From the NCBI RefSeq assembly GCF_902499115.1, contig NZ_CABVPN010000026.1, positions 58,421-122,420 of the forward strand: a stretch of DNA of 64,000 nucleotides, written 5' to 3'. Origin of the DNA: Burkholderia diffusa. GTDB taxonomy: Bacteria; Pseudomonadota; Gammaproteobacteria; Burkholderiales; Burkholderiaceae. The notes under the pieces are model-generated. The model was not told the DNA's origin. It ran no database searches and was given only the letters and a program-made list of their open reading frames with translations. Below, one piece after another: positions 33,528-41,353 of this stretch. Position 1 is the first letter of the stretch. Each line of letters begins with the position of its first letter. The translations under genes and the position numbers were made by a program.

Positions 33528-35156
33528 ATGCCCGATTCCGCCTCCCTGCAGCAGCTGTTTCCCGCCTATCAAGACATCCCCGCCGAGTTCCGGCTCGCCG
33601 CGCCGATCCACCAGCGCGTGTCGCTGGTCGACGGCGAGTTGCGCCCGTGGGACGGCGCGACCAAGACCGTGCTGTCGCCCGTGTGCGTGCGACAGCCGGA
33701 CGGCAGCGTCGCGCAGATGGAGATCGGCAGTTATCCGGTGATGAGCGAGACGGAAAGCGATGCGGCGCTCGACGCCGCGGTGCGCGCGTACGACTCGGGC
33801 CGCGGCGAGTGGCCGACGATGAAGGTCGAGCAGCGCATCGCGTGCATGCAGGACTTCATCAAGCGGATGGTCGCGCAGCGCGAGCTGGTCGTGAACCTGA
33901 TCATGTGGGAGATCGGCAAGAGCCTCGCCGATTCGCAGAAGGAGTTCGACCGCACCGTCACGTACATGACGCAGACGATCGACGCGCTGAAGGAGCTCGA
34001 CAACGCGAACTCGCGCTTCGTGATCGCGGAAGGCACGATCGGCCAGATCCGCCGCACGCCGCTCGGCGTCGTGCTGTGCATGGGGCCGTACAACTATCCG
34101 CTGAACGAGACCTTCGCGACGCTGATCCCCGCGCTGCTGATGGGCAACACCGTGGTATTCAAGCCGCCGCAGTACGGCACGCTGCTGTTCGAGCCGCTGC
34201 TCGAGGCGTTCCGCGACGCGTTCCCGAAAGGCGTGATCAATACGATCTACGCGCCGGGCGCGGTGGTCGTGCCGCACATGCTCGCGTCGGGCAAGATCAA
34301 CGTGCTCGCGCTGATCGGCTCGAGCAAGGTCGCCGATCACCTGAAGAAGCAGCATCCGAAGTCGCACCGCCTGCGCGCGATCCTCGGCCTCGATGCGAAG
34401 AACGCGGCGATCGTGCTGCCCGACGCCGATCTCGATCTCACCGTGAAGGAGTGCCTGCTCGGCGCGCTGTCGTTCAATGGCCAGCGCTGTACCGCGCTGA
34501 AGATGCTGCTCGTGCATCGTTCGATCGTCGACGAATTCCTGAAGCGCTTCACCGCCGCGCTCGAGCAGCTGAAGATCGGCATGCCGTGGGAAAAAGGCGT
34601 CAGCATCACGCCGCTGCCGGGCATGCATCGCACCGCGTACATGACCGACGCGATCGACGACGCGAAGGCCAGGGGCGCGCAGGTCGTCAACCATTCGGGC
34701 GGCGAATTCAGCAAGACGCTGTTCTACCCGGCCGTCGTGTATCCGGTGTCCGAAGGGATGAAGCTGTATCGCGAGGAACAGTTCGGGCCGATCATTCCGG
34801 TCGCGCCGTTCGACGACGTGGAAACCGCGCTCGACTACGTGACGACGTCGGAGCACGGCCAGCAGGTCAGCATCTTCGGTTCCGATCCGGCGCAGATCGG
34901 CGCGCTCGTCGATCCGCTCGTCAACCAGGTGTGCCGCGTGAACATCAACTGCCAGTGCCAGCGCGGGCCGGACGTGTTCCCGTTCGCGGGGCGCAAGGAT
35001 TCGGCGGAAGGCACGCTGTCGGTGACCGACGCGCTGCGTGCGTTCTCGATCCGCTCGATGGTCGCGGCGAAGCAGACCGACGGCAGCAAGCAGCTGCTCG
35101 ATTCGATCGTGTCGGATCACTACTCGAAGTTCATCAACACGGGCTTCATTTTCTGA
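33528..35156 (+). CDS. GapN-like aldehyde dehydrogenase, atypical active site
   Basis: A 542-residue aldehyde dehydrogenase of the NADP-dependent glyceraldehyde-3-phosphate dehydrogenase-like branch. PYNYPLNETFATLIPALLMGNTVVFKPP and the catalytic cysteine in SFNGQRCTALK are present, as is EEQFGPIIPVAPF. The segment that usually reads LELGGKN reads AILGLDAKN, so the general-base glutamate appears to be replaced. Length exceeds the roughly 480-500 of GapN. The start at 33528 (MPDSASLQQLFP) is chosen over an upstream ATG at 33378, which has no homology. Confidence 0.83.
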   Translation: MPDSASLQQLFPAYQDIPAEFRLAAPIHQRVSLVDGELRPWDGATKTVLSPVCVRQPDGSVAQMEIGSYPVMSETESDAALDAAVRAYDSGRGEWPTMKVEQRIACMQDFIKRMVAQRELVVNLIMWEIGKSLADSQKEFDRTVTYMTQTIDALKELDNANSRFVIAEGTIGQIRRTPLGVVLCMGPYNYPLNETFATLIPALLMGNTVVFKPPQYGTLLFEPLLEAFRDAFPKGVINTIYAPGAVVVPHMLASGKINVLALIGSSKVADHLKKQHPKSHRLRAILGLDAKNAAIVLPDADLDLTVKECLLGALSFNGQRCTALKMLLVHRSIVDEFLKRFTAALEQLKIGMPWEKGVSITPLPGMHRTAYMTDAIDDAKARGAQVVNHSGGEFSKTLFYPAVVYPVSEGMKLYREEQFGPIIPVAPFDDVETALDYVTTSEHGQQVSIFGSDPAQIGALVDPLVNQVCRVNINCQCQRGPDVFPFAGRKDSAEGTLSVTDALRAFSIRSMVAAKQTDGSKQLLDSIVSDHYSKFINTGFIF

Positions 35157-35173
35157 ATCTGAAGCGCCGAAGC

Positions 35174-35203
35174 CGATCCGCCGCGTGTTCGCGCGGCGGA
35201 TCG
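35174..35203 (+). terminator. Terminator hairpin after aldehyde dehydrogenase
   Basis: CGATCCGCCGCG (35174-35185) and CGCGGCGGATCG (35192-35203) form a perfect 12-bp stem with a 6-nt loop, 18 bp past the stop. The following TTCGTC is only a weak T-run. Confidence 0.7.
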
Positions 35204-35235
35204 TTCGTCTGGCTGGACGCGTGCGGGTTGTCCGT

Positions 35236-35868
35236 TCACACGTTCGACGCCAGCAACCGGATCCCCGCCACGCCGAACACCACGGCAAGACACGCTTCCA
35301 TCGCGCGGCGTCCGCGCACGTACAGCCGGCGTGCACCGTCCGTCGAGAACACCAGCGCATAGCCGCCGAACACCAGGCATCCAATCGCGATGCAGCCCGG
35401 CACGACGGCGCCGTGCGACGCGCCCGCGCCGTTCGACGACAGCGCGACGATCGACACCCACACCAGGATCGCTTTCGGATTCGTCAGATGCAGCATCGCG
35501 CCGCGTGCGTAGAAGCGCGACAGCTTCCGATCGGCCGTCGCCTTCGGCGTGGCGGCCGCCTTGGCCGACCACGCGGTGCGGCCCGACTTGAACGCGAGCC
35601 ACAGCAGGTACACGCCGCCGAACAGCTTGATCGCGACCAGCAACTGCGACCAGGCGAGCAGCGCGGCCGACACGCCCAGCGCGGCCACCGCCGCCCAGAA
35701 CATCGAGCCCGAGATGACGCCGAGCGCGAACGCGAGCGCCGCCTTGCGGCCGTGGTTCGCGGCGACCGACATGATCGCGAGATTGCTCGGGCCGGGGCTG
35801 ACCGTACCGACGAAATAGGCCGTGTAGGCCAGCAGCAGATTCGCCGAGAAGAAGGCGTGGGCGCTCAT
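35236..35868 (-). CDS. LysE/RhtB family exporter
   Basis: A 210-residue LysE-family exporter: SPGPSNLAIMSVAANHGRKAALAFALGVISGS and FGGVYLLWLAFKSGRTAW are family signatures, as is HLTNPKAILVWVS. Five or six helices are expected. The start at 35868 has GAGG upstream. It is a distinct paralogue of the exporter at 957-1571. Substrate unknown. A 20-bp motif at 36015-36034 upstream is nearly repeated before the MFS gene at 58377-59627. Confidence 0.88.
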   Translation of the reverse strand: MSAHAFFSANLLLAYTAYFVGTVSPGPSNLAIMSVAANHGRKAALAFALGVISGSMFWAAVAALGVSAALLAWSQLLVAIKLFGGVYLLWLAFKSGRTAWSAKAAATPKATADRKLSRFYARGAMLHLTNPKAILVWVSIVALSSNGAGASHGAVVPGCIAIGCLVFGGYALVFSTDGARRLYVRGRRAMEACLAVVFGVAGIRLLASNV

Positions 35869-36422
35869 GTCGAACCTCGCGGAGATGATGCGATGATTGT
35901 TCGCAAACACGACGCGGCTGCCCATGGACAGTTGTCCGGTTATTCGCTGGGCCAGTTGGGCGCCGCGCGTCCACAGGTTGCGCATGCATCCGGCGGGCCG
36001 CGAACGAGACGTCTCGGATATGAAACATCCGGCGCATCCATCGTGCGCTTTCATCGTGAGGCGGGTGACGCCGCGGCTCGCCGCGCGAGAGCGTCCCGAC
36101 CTCGTGCCGACGCCGGGAGCGGCACCGGCACGCGCGAGACACGACATTCCCCGATTCGTCGACCGAAACACACGGCCGGTTTCAGCCCGGCGTTACGTTA
36201 CATCGCTGAAGCATTTCATTCATCCGGCCCCTGTCGCGCTGCCGCTCGCGCTCGCGCGCAGCGTATGGATTCCCTTCTCGATTTTCCGTGCAAGCCAGTA
36301 TCGGCGGGACGCGACGACCGCTGCCGCGCCCGGCGTCAACATTGCTCAACACTTGGATCGCGGGGCTGGTACGGAACGTGCATTCCCGTCGGATGACAGT
36401 CGCGCCACCGATCGGCGCGGAC
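35869..36422. other. 554-bp gap, upstream region of LysE gene
   Basis: No convincing coding frame. It contains CGGATATGAAACATCCGGCG (36015-36034), which matches 18 of 20 positions at 59805-59824. Codon pattern gives no support to any of the overlapping open frames. Confidence 0.4.
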
Positions 36423-36812
36423 ATGAACCCGGATCGGGACCCTCCATCGGACACGCCCGAACGATCCACGCAAGTTACGAGGCTCTTCATGGATGCGCTG
36501 CCCAACTCATCCGATACGTCGTTCCAGATCTTTCTCGCGAAACTGCTCGACCAGCCGCAGCCCGAGTGGACGGAAAAACAGCAGATGGAACTCGAGATGG
36601 CACGCACGCTGTCGACCCAGATGGTCCACTTCGCCGAAGGCATGCGCGGCGGCAACGCGGATCTCGCGCGCTGCCTCGTGCTGCTGCGCTACGCGAAGGT
36701 CCTCGACTTCATGCTGACGTCGCTCGCCGCGCACCGCGACATTCATCCGCAGACGCTGCGCACGCTGTTCCGGCTCGCGAACCTGAAGGTCGACGATGCG
36801 TATCCGGTGTGA
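36423..36812 (+). CDS. Hypothetical helical protein
   Basis: An unrecognised 129-residue protein (from MNPDRDPPSDTPERSTQVTR) that is predicted mostly helical: FQIFLAKLLDQPQPEWTEKQQMELEMARTL, LARCLVLLRYAKVLDFMLTSLAAH and TLRTLFRLANLKVDDAYPV. No signal peptide, no clear domain. Starts at 36393 or 36423 are both possible; neither has a strong ribosome site. The codon pattern, strong in third-position G/C from about 36480 onwards, supports a real gene. It converges on the old-yellow-enzyme gene. Confidence 0.6.
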   Translation: MNPDRDPPSDTPERSTQVTRLFMDALPNSSDTSFQIFLAKLLDQPQPEWTEKQQMELEMARTLSTQMVHFAEGMRGGNADLARCLVLLRYAKVLDFMLTSLAAHRDIHPQTLRTLFRLANLKVDDAYPV

Positions 36813-36848
36813 GCGGGCATCGGGCAGTCCAACGCGGCGCCTTCGCGG

Positions 36849-38084
36849 CTAGCGCGCCGCCCGCCCGGCCATCCACTTGCGGTAACGCCGCGTCTGGCAC
36901 TGCGCGGCGAGTTGCTGCGCCACCAGCGCGCGCAGCGGCGACACGCCCGGGTGCGTGCGCCGCCCGACACTCAACCTCGCGAGCTGGAACTTCACGACGG
37001 CCATGTTGGCCAGCGCACCCAGTGCCTTGTTCTTCCAGCGGATCGGCTGCAGCGCCGGCGCGCTGTCCTTGCCGGCCTGCCAGTCGCGCGGCAGGTTCGG
37101 CTCGATCGACAGCGCGGTCGCGATGCCGACCATCGCCACGCCGCTGGCGACCACCTGCTCGGCCACCGCGCGGCGCCGGATTCCGCCCGTGACCATCAGC
37201 GGCATGGCCGCGACGGCCGTGATGTCCCGTGCGAATTCGAGGAAATACGCTTCGCGGGCCAGCGTGCGCCCGTCGCGCGCCTCGCCCTGCATCGCCGGCA
37301 CTTCGTAGCTGCCGCCCGACAGCTCGACGAGATCGACGCCGAGCGGATTCAACAGTTCGACGACGCGCTTCGCATCGTCCGCGCTGAAGCCGCCGCGCTG
37401 GAAGTCGGCCGAATTCAGCTTGACCGACACGACGAACGCCGGCGACACCGTCGCGCGCACGTCGCGCACGATGTCGAGCAGCAGCCGCGCGCGGTGCTCG
37501 ATGCTGCCGCCCCACGCGTCCTGCCGGCGGTTCGTCAGCGGCGACAGGAACTGGCTCAGCAGATAACCATGCGCCGCATGGATCTGCACGCCGGTGAAGC
37601 CGCTTTGCTCGGCGAGCTGCGCGGCGCGCACGAAGCGCTGCCGCACGTCGACGATGTCGGCTTCCGTCATCTCCTTCGGCACCGGGAACTGCTTCGACAG
37701 TGCGCCGAGCGCGAGCGGCACGGCCGACGGCGCGAGCGTCGTCTGGCCGAGCGCCGCCTGCATCTGGCGCCCCGGATGGTTGATCTGCATCCACACGTGC
37801 GCGCCGCCGGAGCGCGCGACCTGCGCCCACCGCCGAAAGCGGTCGAGATGCGCGTCGCTGTCGAGCACGACGCCGTTCGGCCCCGTCATCGCGCGGCCGT
37901 CCACCATCACGTTGCCGGTCAGGATCAGGCCCGCCCGGCCGTCCGCCCACGCCTGGTACAGGCGCAGCAACGCGTCGGACGGCGCGTGGTCCGCATCGGC
38001 CATGTTCTCTTCCATCGCGGCCTTGGCGAGCCGGTTCGGGATCACCGCGCCATTGGGCAGTGTGAGGGGCGCAAACAGGTTCAT
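36849..38084 (-). CDS. Old yellow enzyme-type NADH:flavin oxidoreductase
   Basis: A 411-residue FMN enzyme of the OYE family (TIM barrel). Seen are FAPLTLPNGAVIPNRLAKAAMEE, MQINHPGRQ, QIHAAHGYLLSQFLSPLTNRRQDAWGGSIEHRARLLL and MVTGGIRRRAVAEQ, covering FMN and substrate histidine sites. It reduces activated alkenes or related electrophiles. Two ATGs compete: GAGG abuts the one at 38093 but lies 9 nt from that at 38084, which is preferred. The divergent MerR gene and a 19-bp-spacer promoter indicate MerR activation. Confidence 0.9.
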   Translation of the reverse strand: MNLFAPLTLPNGAVIPNRLAKAAMEENMADADHAPSDALLRLYQAWADGRAGLILTGNVMVDGRAMTGPNGVVLDSDAHLDRFRRWAQVARSGGAHVWMQINHPGRQMQAALGQTTLAPSAVPLALGALSKQFPVPKEMTEADIVDVRQRFVRAAQLAEQSGFTGVQIHAAHGYLLSQFLSPLTNRRQDAWGGSIEHRARLLLDIVRDVRATVSPAFVVSVKLNSADFQRGGFSADDAKRVVELLNPLGVDLVELSGGSYEVPAMQGEARDGRTLAREAYFLEFARDITAVAAMPLMVTGGIRRRAVAEQVVASGVAMVGIATALSIEPNLPRDWQAGKDSAPALQPIRWKNKALGALANMAVVKFQLARLSVGRRTHPGVSPLRALVAQQLAAQCQTRRYRKWMAGRAAR

Positions 38085-38112
38085 GGTGAACATCCTCGAT
38101 TGACGATGCCCA

Positions 38113-38143
38113 ACCATAACTTTAAAGTCAGCTTCAAGGTCAA
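38113..38143 (-). promoter_or_regulatory. MerR-type promoter of old yellow enzyme gene
   Basis: Minus strand: -35 TTGACC (38138-38143), 19-bp spacer, -10 TATGGT (38113-38118). The dyad ACCTTGAAG-CTGA-CTTTAAAGT fills the spacer region. Typical of promoters activated by DNA-twisting MerR proteins. Confidence 0.75.
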
Positions 38144-38144
38144 G

Positions 38145-38156
38145 CCCCCCCCCCCC
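38145..38156. repeat. Homopolymeric C12 tract before merR gene
   Basis: Twelve consecutive C residues lie between the divergent promoter region and the GGAG ribosome site of the MerR gene. Length change by slippage could alter expression; it is also a common place for sequencing error. Confidence 0.9.
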
Positions 38157-38168
38157 TGGAGCACAAAG

Positions 38169-38630
38169 ATGAAGATCGGCGAACTGGCGCGAACCAGCGG
38201 CATCGCGGCATCGCGCATCCGGTTCTACGAAGCGAGCGGCTTGCTCGAGCCGGCGCGCCGGCAGGCGAACGGCTATCGGGAATACGGGCCGGAAGCGCTG
38301 ACGCGGCTCGCGATCATCGACCGCGCGCAGCGCGCGGGCTTCGCGCTCGACGAGATCCGCGCGGTGCTGCCGCCCGATCTCGGCGCGTGGCCGCGCGACG
38401 AACTGCTGCAGGCGTTGCGGAACAAGGTCGACGAAATCGCGCTGCTCGAACAGCGGCTCGCGCAGAACCGGCGCAACCTGCAGGCGCTGATCGACGAGAT
38501 CGCGAACAAGCCCGCCGGCGAGGACTGCGCGGGCGCCGCGCAACGCATGCTCGACAAGCTGTGCAAGGAAGCCGCCGAGTCGGAGCCGGAACCTGTGCCG
38601 CACCCGCGGCCGATCCGCAAGCACGCGTGA
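38169..38630 (+). CDS. MerR family regulator
   Basis: A 153-residue MerR regulator: KIGELARTSGIAASRIRFYEASGLLEPARRQANGYREYG is the winged helix, followed by a coiled coil (RNKVDEIALLEQRLAQNRRNLQALIDEI). Two cysteines (EDCAGAAQRMLDKLC) in the C-terminal part may sense a thiol-reactive signal or metal. It is divergent from the old yellow enzyme gene, which it likely activates. GGAG lies 9 nt before the ATG, just after the C12 tract. Confidence 0.88.
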   Translation: MKIGELARTSGIAASRIRFYEASGLLEPARRQANGYREYGPEALTRLAIIDRAQRAGFALDEIRAVLPPDLGAWPRDELLQALRNKVDEIALLEQRLAQNRRNLQALIDEIANKPAGEDCAGAAQRMLDKLCKEAAESEPEPVPHPRPIRKHA

Positions 38631-38657
38631 GTGCGTCGCGCGCCCGATGTCCGTGAC

Positions 38658-38701
38658 GTGCCGCACGCGGTGTGCGGCACGCGACACGCGACACGCGACA
38701 C
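38658..38701 (+). repeat. Hairpin followed by 7-bp tandem repeats
   Basis: GTGCCGCAC (38658-38666) pairs with GTGCGGCAC (38672-38680). Three copies of GCGACAC follow (38681-38701), preceded by the variant GCGGCAC. Found 28 bp beyond the MerR stop; no T-run. Confidence 0.75.
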
Positions 38702-38850
38702 GCGGTATGCAGTATGCGCGGCCCACGCGCGGCCGGCATCGCGCACGGCCACATGAATGTGCTTACGTCGCAGGTAATCGACGCGCGCCGCCCGCGCGCC
38801 GATCATGGCTTCACCGATCGACGCATCGCGTCGACGCCACGGAGCCCGCC

Positions 38851-39171
38851 ATGACCGCCTACGCCATCGCCCACCTGCACGACGTTGAAATGTGCGACGA
38901 CATCGTCGAATACCTCGAACGCATCGACGGCACGCTCGCGCCGTTCGACGGTCATTTCGTGATTCACGGCGCGCGGCCCGACGTGCGCGAAGGCGTGTGG
39001 CGCGGCGACCTGATCGCGATCGCGTTTCCCGATCTCGATACAGCGCGCACGTGGTACGAATCGGATGCTTACCGGCAGATCCAGCCGCTGCGCGCGCGGC
39101 ACGCGAGCGGCCCGTTGATCCTGATCGACGGCATGGACGAACGGCACAAGGCGACGGACATCCTGCGCTGA
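38851..39171 (+). CDS. DUF1330 domain protein
   Basis: A 106-residue ferredoxin-fold protein of the DUF1330 family (dimeric alpha-beta barrel): MTAYAIAHLHDVEMCDDIVEYLERID, FDGHFVIHGARPDVREGVWRGDLIAIAFPDLDTARTWYESDAYRQIQPLR. Function unknown; the fold is shared with small monooxygenases and stress proteins. GGAG precedes the ATG at 38851. It converges on the uronate dehydrogenase gene with 28 bp between stops. Confidence 0.87.
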   Translation: MTAYAIAHLHDVEMCDDIVEYLERIDGTLAPFDGHFVIHGARPDVREGVWRGDLIAIAFPDLDTARTWYESDAYRQIQPLRARHASGPLILIDGMDERHKATDILR

Positions 39172-39199
39172 TCCGCGACGCCGGCGGCGCCTGCGATCC

Positions 39200-40036
39200 T
39201 TACTTCGCGTTGCGCTCCATCGGCTCGCCCACGACGAACCCGCCGCCCTGGAACCGCTGCGCGGGATCGTCGTAGTCGGCGGTCGGCGCCGTCACCGGGA
39301 ACAACCCGGCGAACTGCTCGGAGCTGTCGCGCGGGCGGAAGCCGAGGAAGCCGGCCTTCGTGTTGTCCCACCATTTCACCGGGTTGTCCGACGCGCCGTA
39401 CACGATCGCATGGCCGACGCGGTTCGTCAGCAGCGAACAGCGCACCAGCTCGATGAAGTCTCGATAGCTGAGGAACGTCACGAGCATGCGCGGATTCTTC
39501 GGCACTTCGAACGACGAACCGATCCGCAGGCACACCGTCTCGATCCCGAAGCGATCGAAGTAGTAGCGCGACAGCGATTCGCCGAAGCACTTCGTCACGC
39601 CATACAGGCTGTCGGGGCGCAGCGGCGAATCGGCGTCGAGCACTTCCGTGACCGGATGAAAACCGATCGCATGGTTCGAGCTCGCGAACACGACGCGCTT
39701 CACACCATGCTTGCGCGCGGCTTCGTACAGGTTGTACGTGCCGGTGATGTTCGCATCGACGAGATCGTCGAACGGCGCGTCGACCGAAATGCCGCCGAGG
39801 TGGACGATCGCGTCGACACCGTCGACGAGCGCCATCACCGCCGGCCGGTCCGCCAGATCGACGACCCGGATTTCCTCGTGCGGGGCCGCATCGTCCAGCG
39901 CGGCGATGTCGCTCACGCGCACGATGTCGGCCCAGCTCGCCAGCGCGCCGCGCACCTGACGGCCAAGGTTGCCGGCCGCGCCGGTCAGCAGCAGGCGCCC
40001 GAACGGCTTGCGTGCGCCGGTGGATGTGGCGTTCAT
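39200..40036 (-). CDS. udh: Uronate dehydrogenase
   Basis: A 278-residue short-chain-type NAD enzyme matching uronate dehydrogenase, which oxidises glucuronate or galacturonate to the aldarolactone. Seen are RLLLTGAAGNLGRQVR (NAD site), IVHLGGISVDAPF, VVFASSNHAIGFH, DSLYGVTKCFGE (catalytic YxxxK) and GHAIVYGASDNPVKWWDN. AAGGAG lies 6 nt before the ATG. A perfect LacI-type palindrome (40095-40108) lies in its promoter. With the LacI and MFS genes it forms a sugar-acid use locus. Confidence 0.88.
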   Translation of the reverse strand: MNATSTGARKPFGRLLLTGAAGNLGRQVRGALASWADIVRVSDIAALDDAAPHEEIRVVDLADRPAVMALVDGVDAIVHLGGISVDAPFDDLVDANITGTYNLYEAARKHGVKRVVFASSNHAIGFHPVTEVLDADSPLRPDSLYGVTKCFGESLSRYYFDRFGIETVCLRIGSSFEVPKNPRMLVTFLSYRDFIELVRCSLLTNRVGHAIVYGASDNPVKWWDNTKAGFLGFRPRDSSEQFAGLFPVTAPTADYDDPAQRFQGGGFVVGEPMERNAK

Positions 40037-40094
40037 CGAATCTCCTTGAATCTGTTCTGAAGTGTCCTGGACGTCGTCCGAACCCGACGGAATC

Positions 40095-40108
40095 GGAAAA
40101 CGTTTTCC
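40095..40108. promoter_or_regulatory. LacI operator O1 (udh side)
   Basis: GGAAAACGTTTTCC, a perfect 14-bp palindrome with the central CG typical of LacI-family operators, 59 bp upstream of udh. Confidence 0.8.
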
Positions 40109-40228
40109 AACTATACGCGGGACAAAAGCCGAACGTCAATGGTCGAATCTGCCCGCAGCCATCCGCACTTTCCCGATATCGGTCGGTGGCCGGACGCCGG
40201 CTTTTTCTGCCACAATCCGGTGCAATCG

Positions 40229-40244
40229 AACGAAAACGTTACCC
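40229..40244. promoter_or_regulatory. LacI operator-like site O2 (lacI side)
   Basis: CGAAAACGTTAC (40231-40242) shares GAAAACGTT with O1 and O3 and ends 7 bp before the regulator ATG, so it may mediate autorepression. The right arm is degenerate. Confidence 0.55.
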
Positions 40245-40249
40245 TTCCG

Positions 40250-41242
40250 ATGAAAAAAGTTTCCCCGACGATCCGCGACGTGGCGGCGGAAGCCGGTGTG
40301 TCGGTCGCGACGGTATCCAAGTACGTAAACGGCACGCAACGCTTTTCGCCAACCGTCGAAGCGCGGCTCAAGGAAGCGATCGAGCGGCTCGGCTACCGTT
40401 CGAACCCGCTCGCGCGCTCGATGATCACCGGGCGCACGCGCACCATCGGCCTCGTGATCCTCGACATCAGCAACCCGCACTTCACGAACGTCGTCAAGGG
40501 CGCGAACCGCGTCGCGCTCCAGCACGACTACACGCTGCTGCTCGTCGATACCGAAGAGAACCAGGCGCGCGAACGCTCGCTGATCGAGGCGCTCGCGCAG
40601 CGCGTCGACGGGCTGATCGTCAGCACGCGGATGCCCGACGACCAGGCCGGCTGGATGCTCGACCTGCACAAGCCGCTCGTGCTGCTCAGGCGCAGCCCCG
40701 GCCTGCCGATTCCGAGCGTCGGCATCGACAACCGGCTCGCGACCTACATGCTCGCGCGCCACCTGCTCAATCTCGGCCATACGCGCATCGCGTACCTCGG
40801 TTTCGGCCCCGCGCGCGTCAACGACGAACGGATCCAGGGCGCGCGCGACTGTCTCGCCGAAGCGGGGCTCACGCTCGACGTGCACGATGCGCATGCGCCG
40901 ACCGCCGAAGCCGGCGAGCGCGCATGCTCGCGCGTGATGCTCGGCCCGAACCGTCCGCAAGCCGTGATCTGCTACAACGACCTGATCGCGCTCGGCTTCA
41001 TGAAGGAAGCCGCGTCGCTCGGGTTCCGGCTGCCGCAGGACGTGTCCGTCGCCGGCGTCGACAACGTGCCGTACGGCGAATACGCGGCACCCGCGCTCAC
41101 CACCATCGATATCCAGAGCGAGAACATGGGCGAGCTCGCGATGCAGAAACTGATCGACGCGCTCGCCGGGCGCACCGACGCCAGCTATTCGACGTTCGAG
41201 CCGCGACTGATCATGCGTGCATCGACGGCCGCGGCCGGTTGA
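40250..41242 (+). CDS. LacI-family regulator of uronate genes
   Basis: A 330-residue LacI-family repressor. The helix-turn-helix and hinge are at residues 6-55 (SPTIRDVAAEAGVSVATVSKYVNGTQRFSPTVEARLKEAIERLGYRSNPLARSM), followed by a periplasmic-binding-protein-like sugar domain (IGLVILDISNPHFTNVVKGA, VDNVPYGEYAAPALTTID). It lies between udh and an MFS gene and is bracketed by three matching operators. The inducer is probably a uronate or aldarate. The start at 40250 follows a weak ribosome site. Confidence 0.92.
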   Translation: MKKVSPTIRDVAAEAGVSVATVSKYVNGTQRFSPTVEARLKEAIERLGYRSNPLARSMITGRTRTIGLVILDISNPHFTNVVKGANRVALQHDYTLLLVDTEENQARERSLIEALAQRVDGLIVSTRMPDDQAGWMLDLHKPLVLLRRSPGLPIPSVGIDNRLATYMLARHLLNLGHTRIAYLGFGPARVNDERIQGARDCLAEAGLTLDVHDAHAPTAEAGERACSRVMLGPNRPQAVICYNDLIALGFMKEAASLGFRLPQDVSVAGVDNVPYGEYAAPALTTIDIQSENMGELAMQKLIDALAGRTDASYSTFEPRLIMRASTAAAG

Positions 41243-41310
41243 ATTGCGCGGTCGAGTCCGCCGCCTGCTGACGCTTCGTCGTCACTGCGCCGCTGTGCAT
41301 CGCAAATAAA

Positions 41311-41336
41311 AACGCGCCGCCTCCGGGCGGCGCGTT
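41311..41336. terminator. Bidirectional terminator between lacI and MFS genes
   Basis: AACGCGCCGCC (41311-41321), TCCG, GGCGGCGCGTT (41326-41336): a perfect 11-bp stem. A residues upstream (AAATAAAAA) and a T-rich stretch downstream suit both convergent genes. Confidence 0.8.
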
Positions 41337-41353
41337 CGTTTGCCGGCACGCGA

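Noticed and set aside
35038..36396. 452-codon plus-strand frame crossing the LysE gene and the following gap
   Set aside because: No homology, overlaps a clear minus-strand exporter, and the gap part has no coding bias.
38674..38701. CRISPR-like short repeats
   Set aside because: Units are 7 bp and contiguous, with no spacers and no cas genes.
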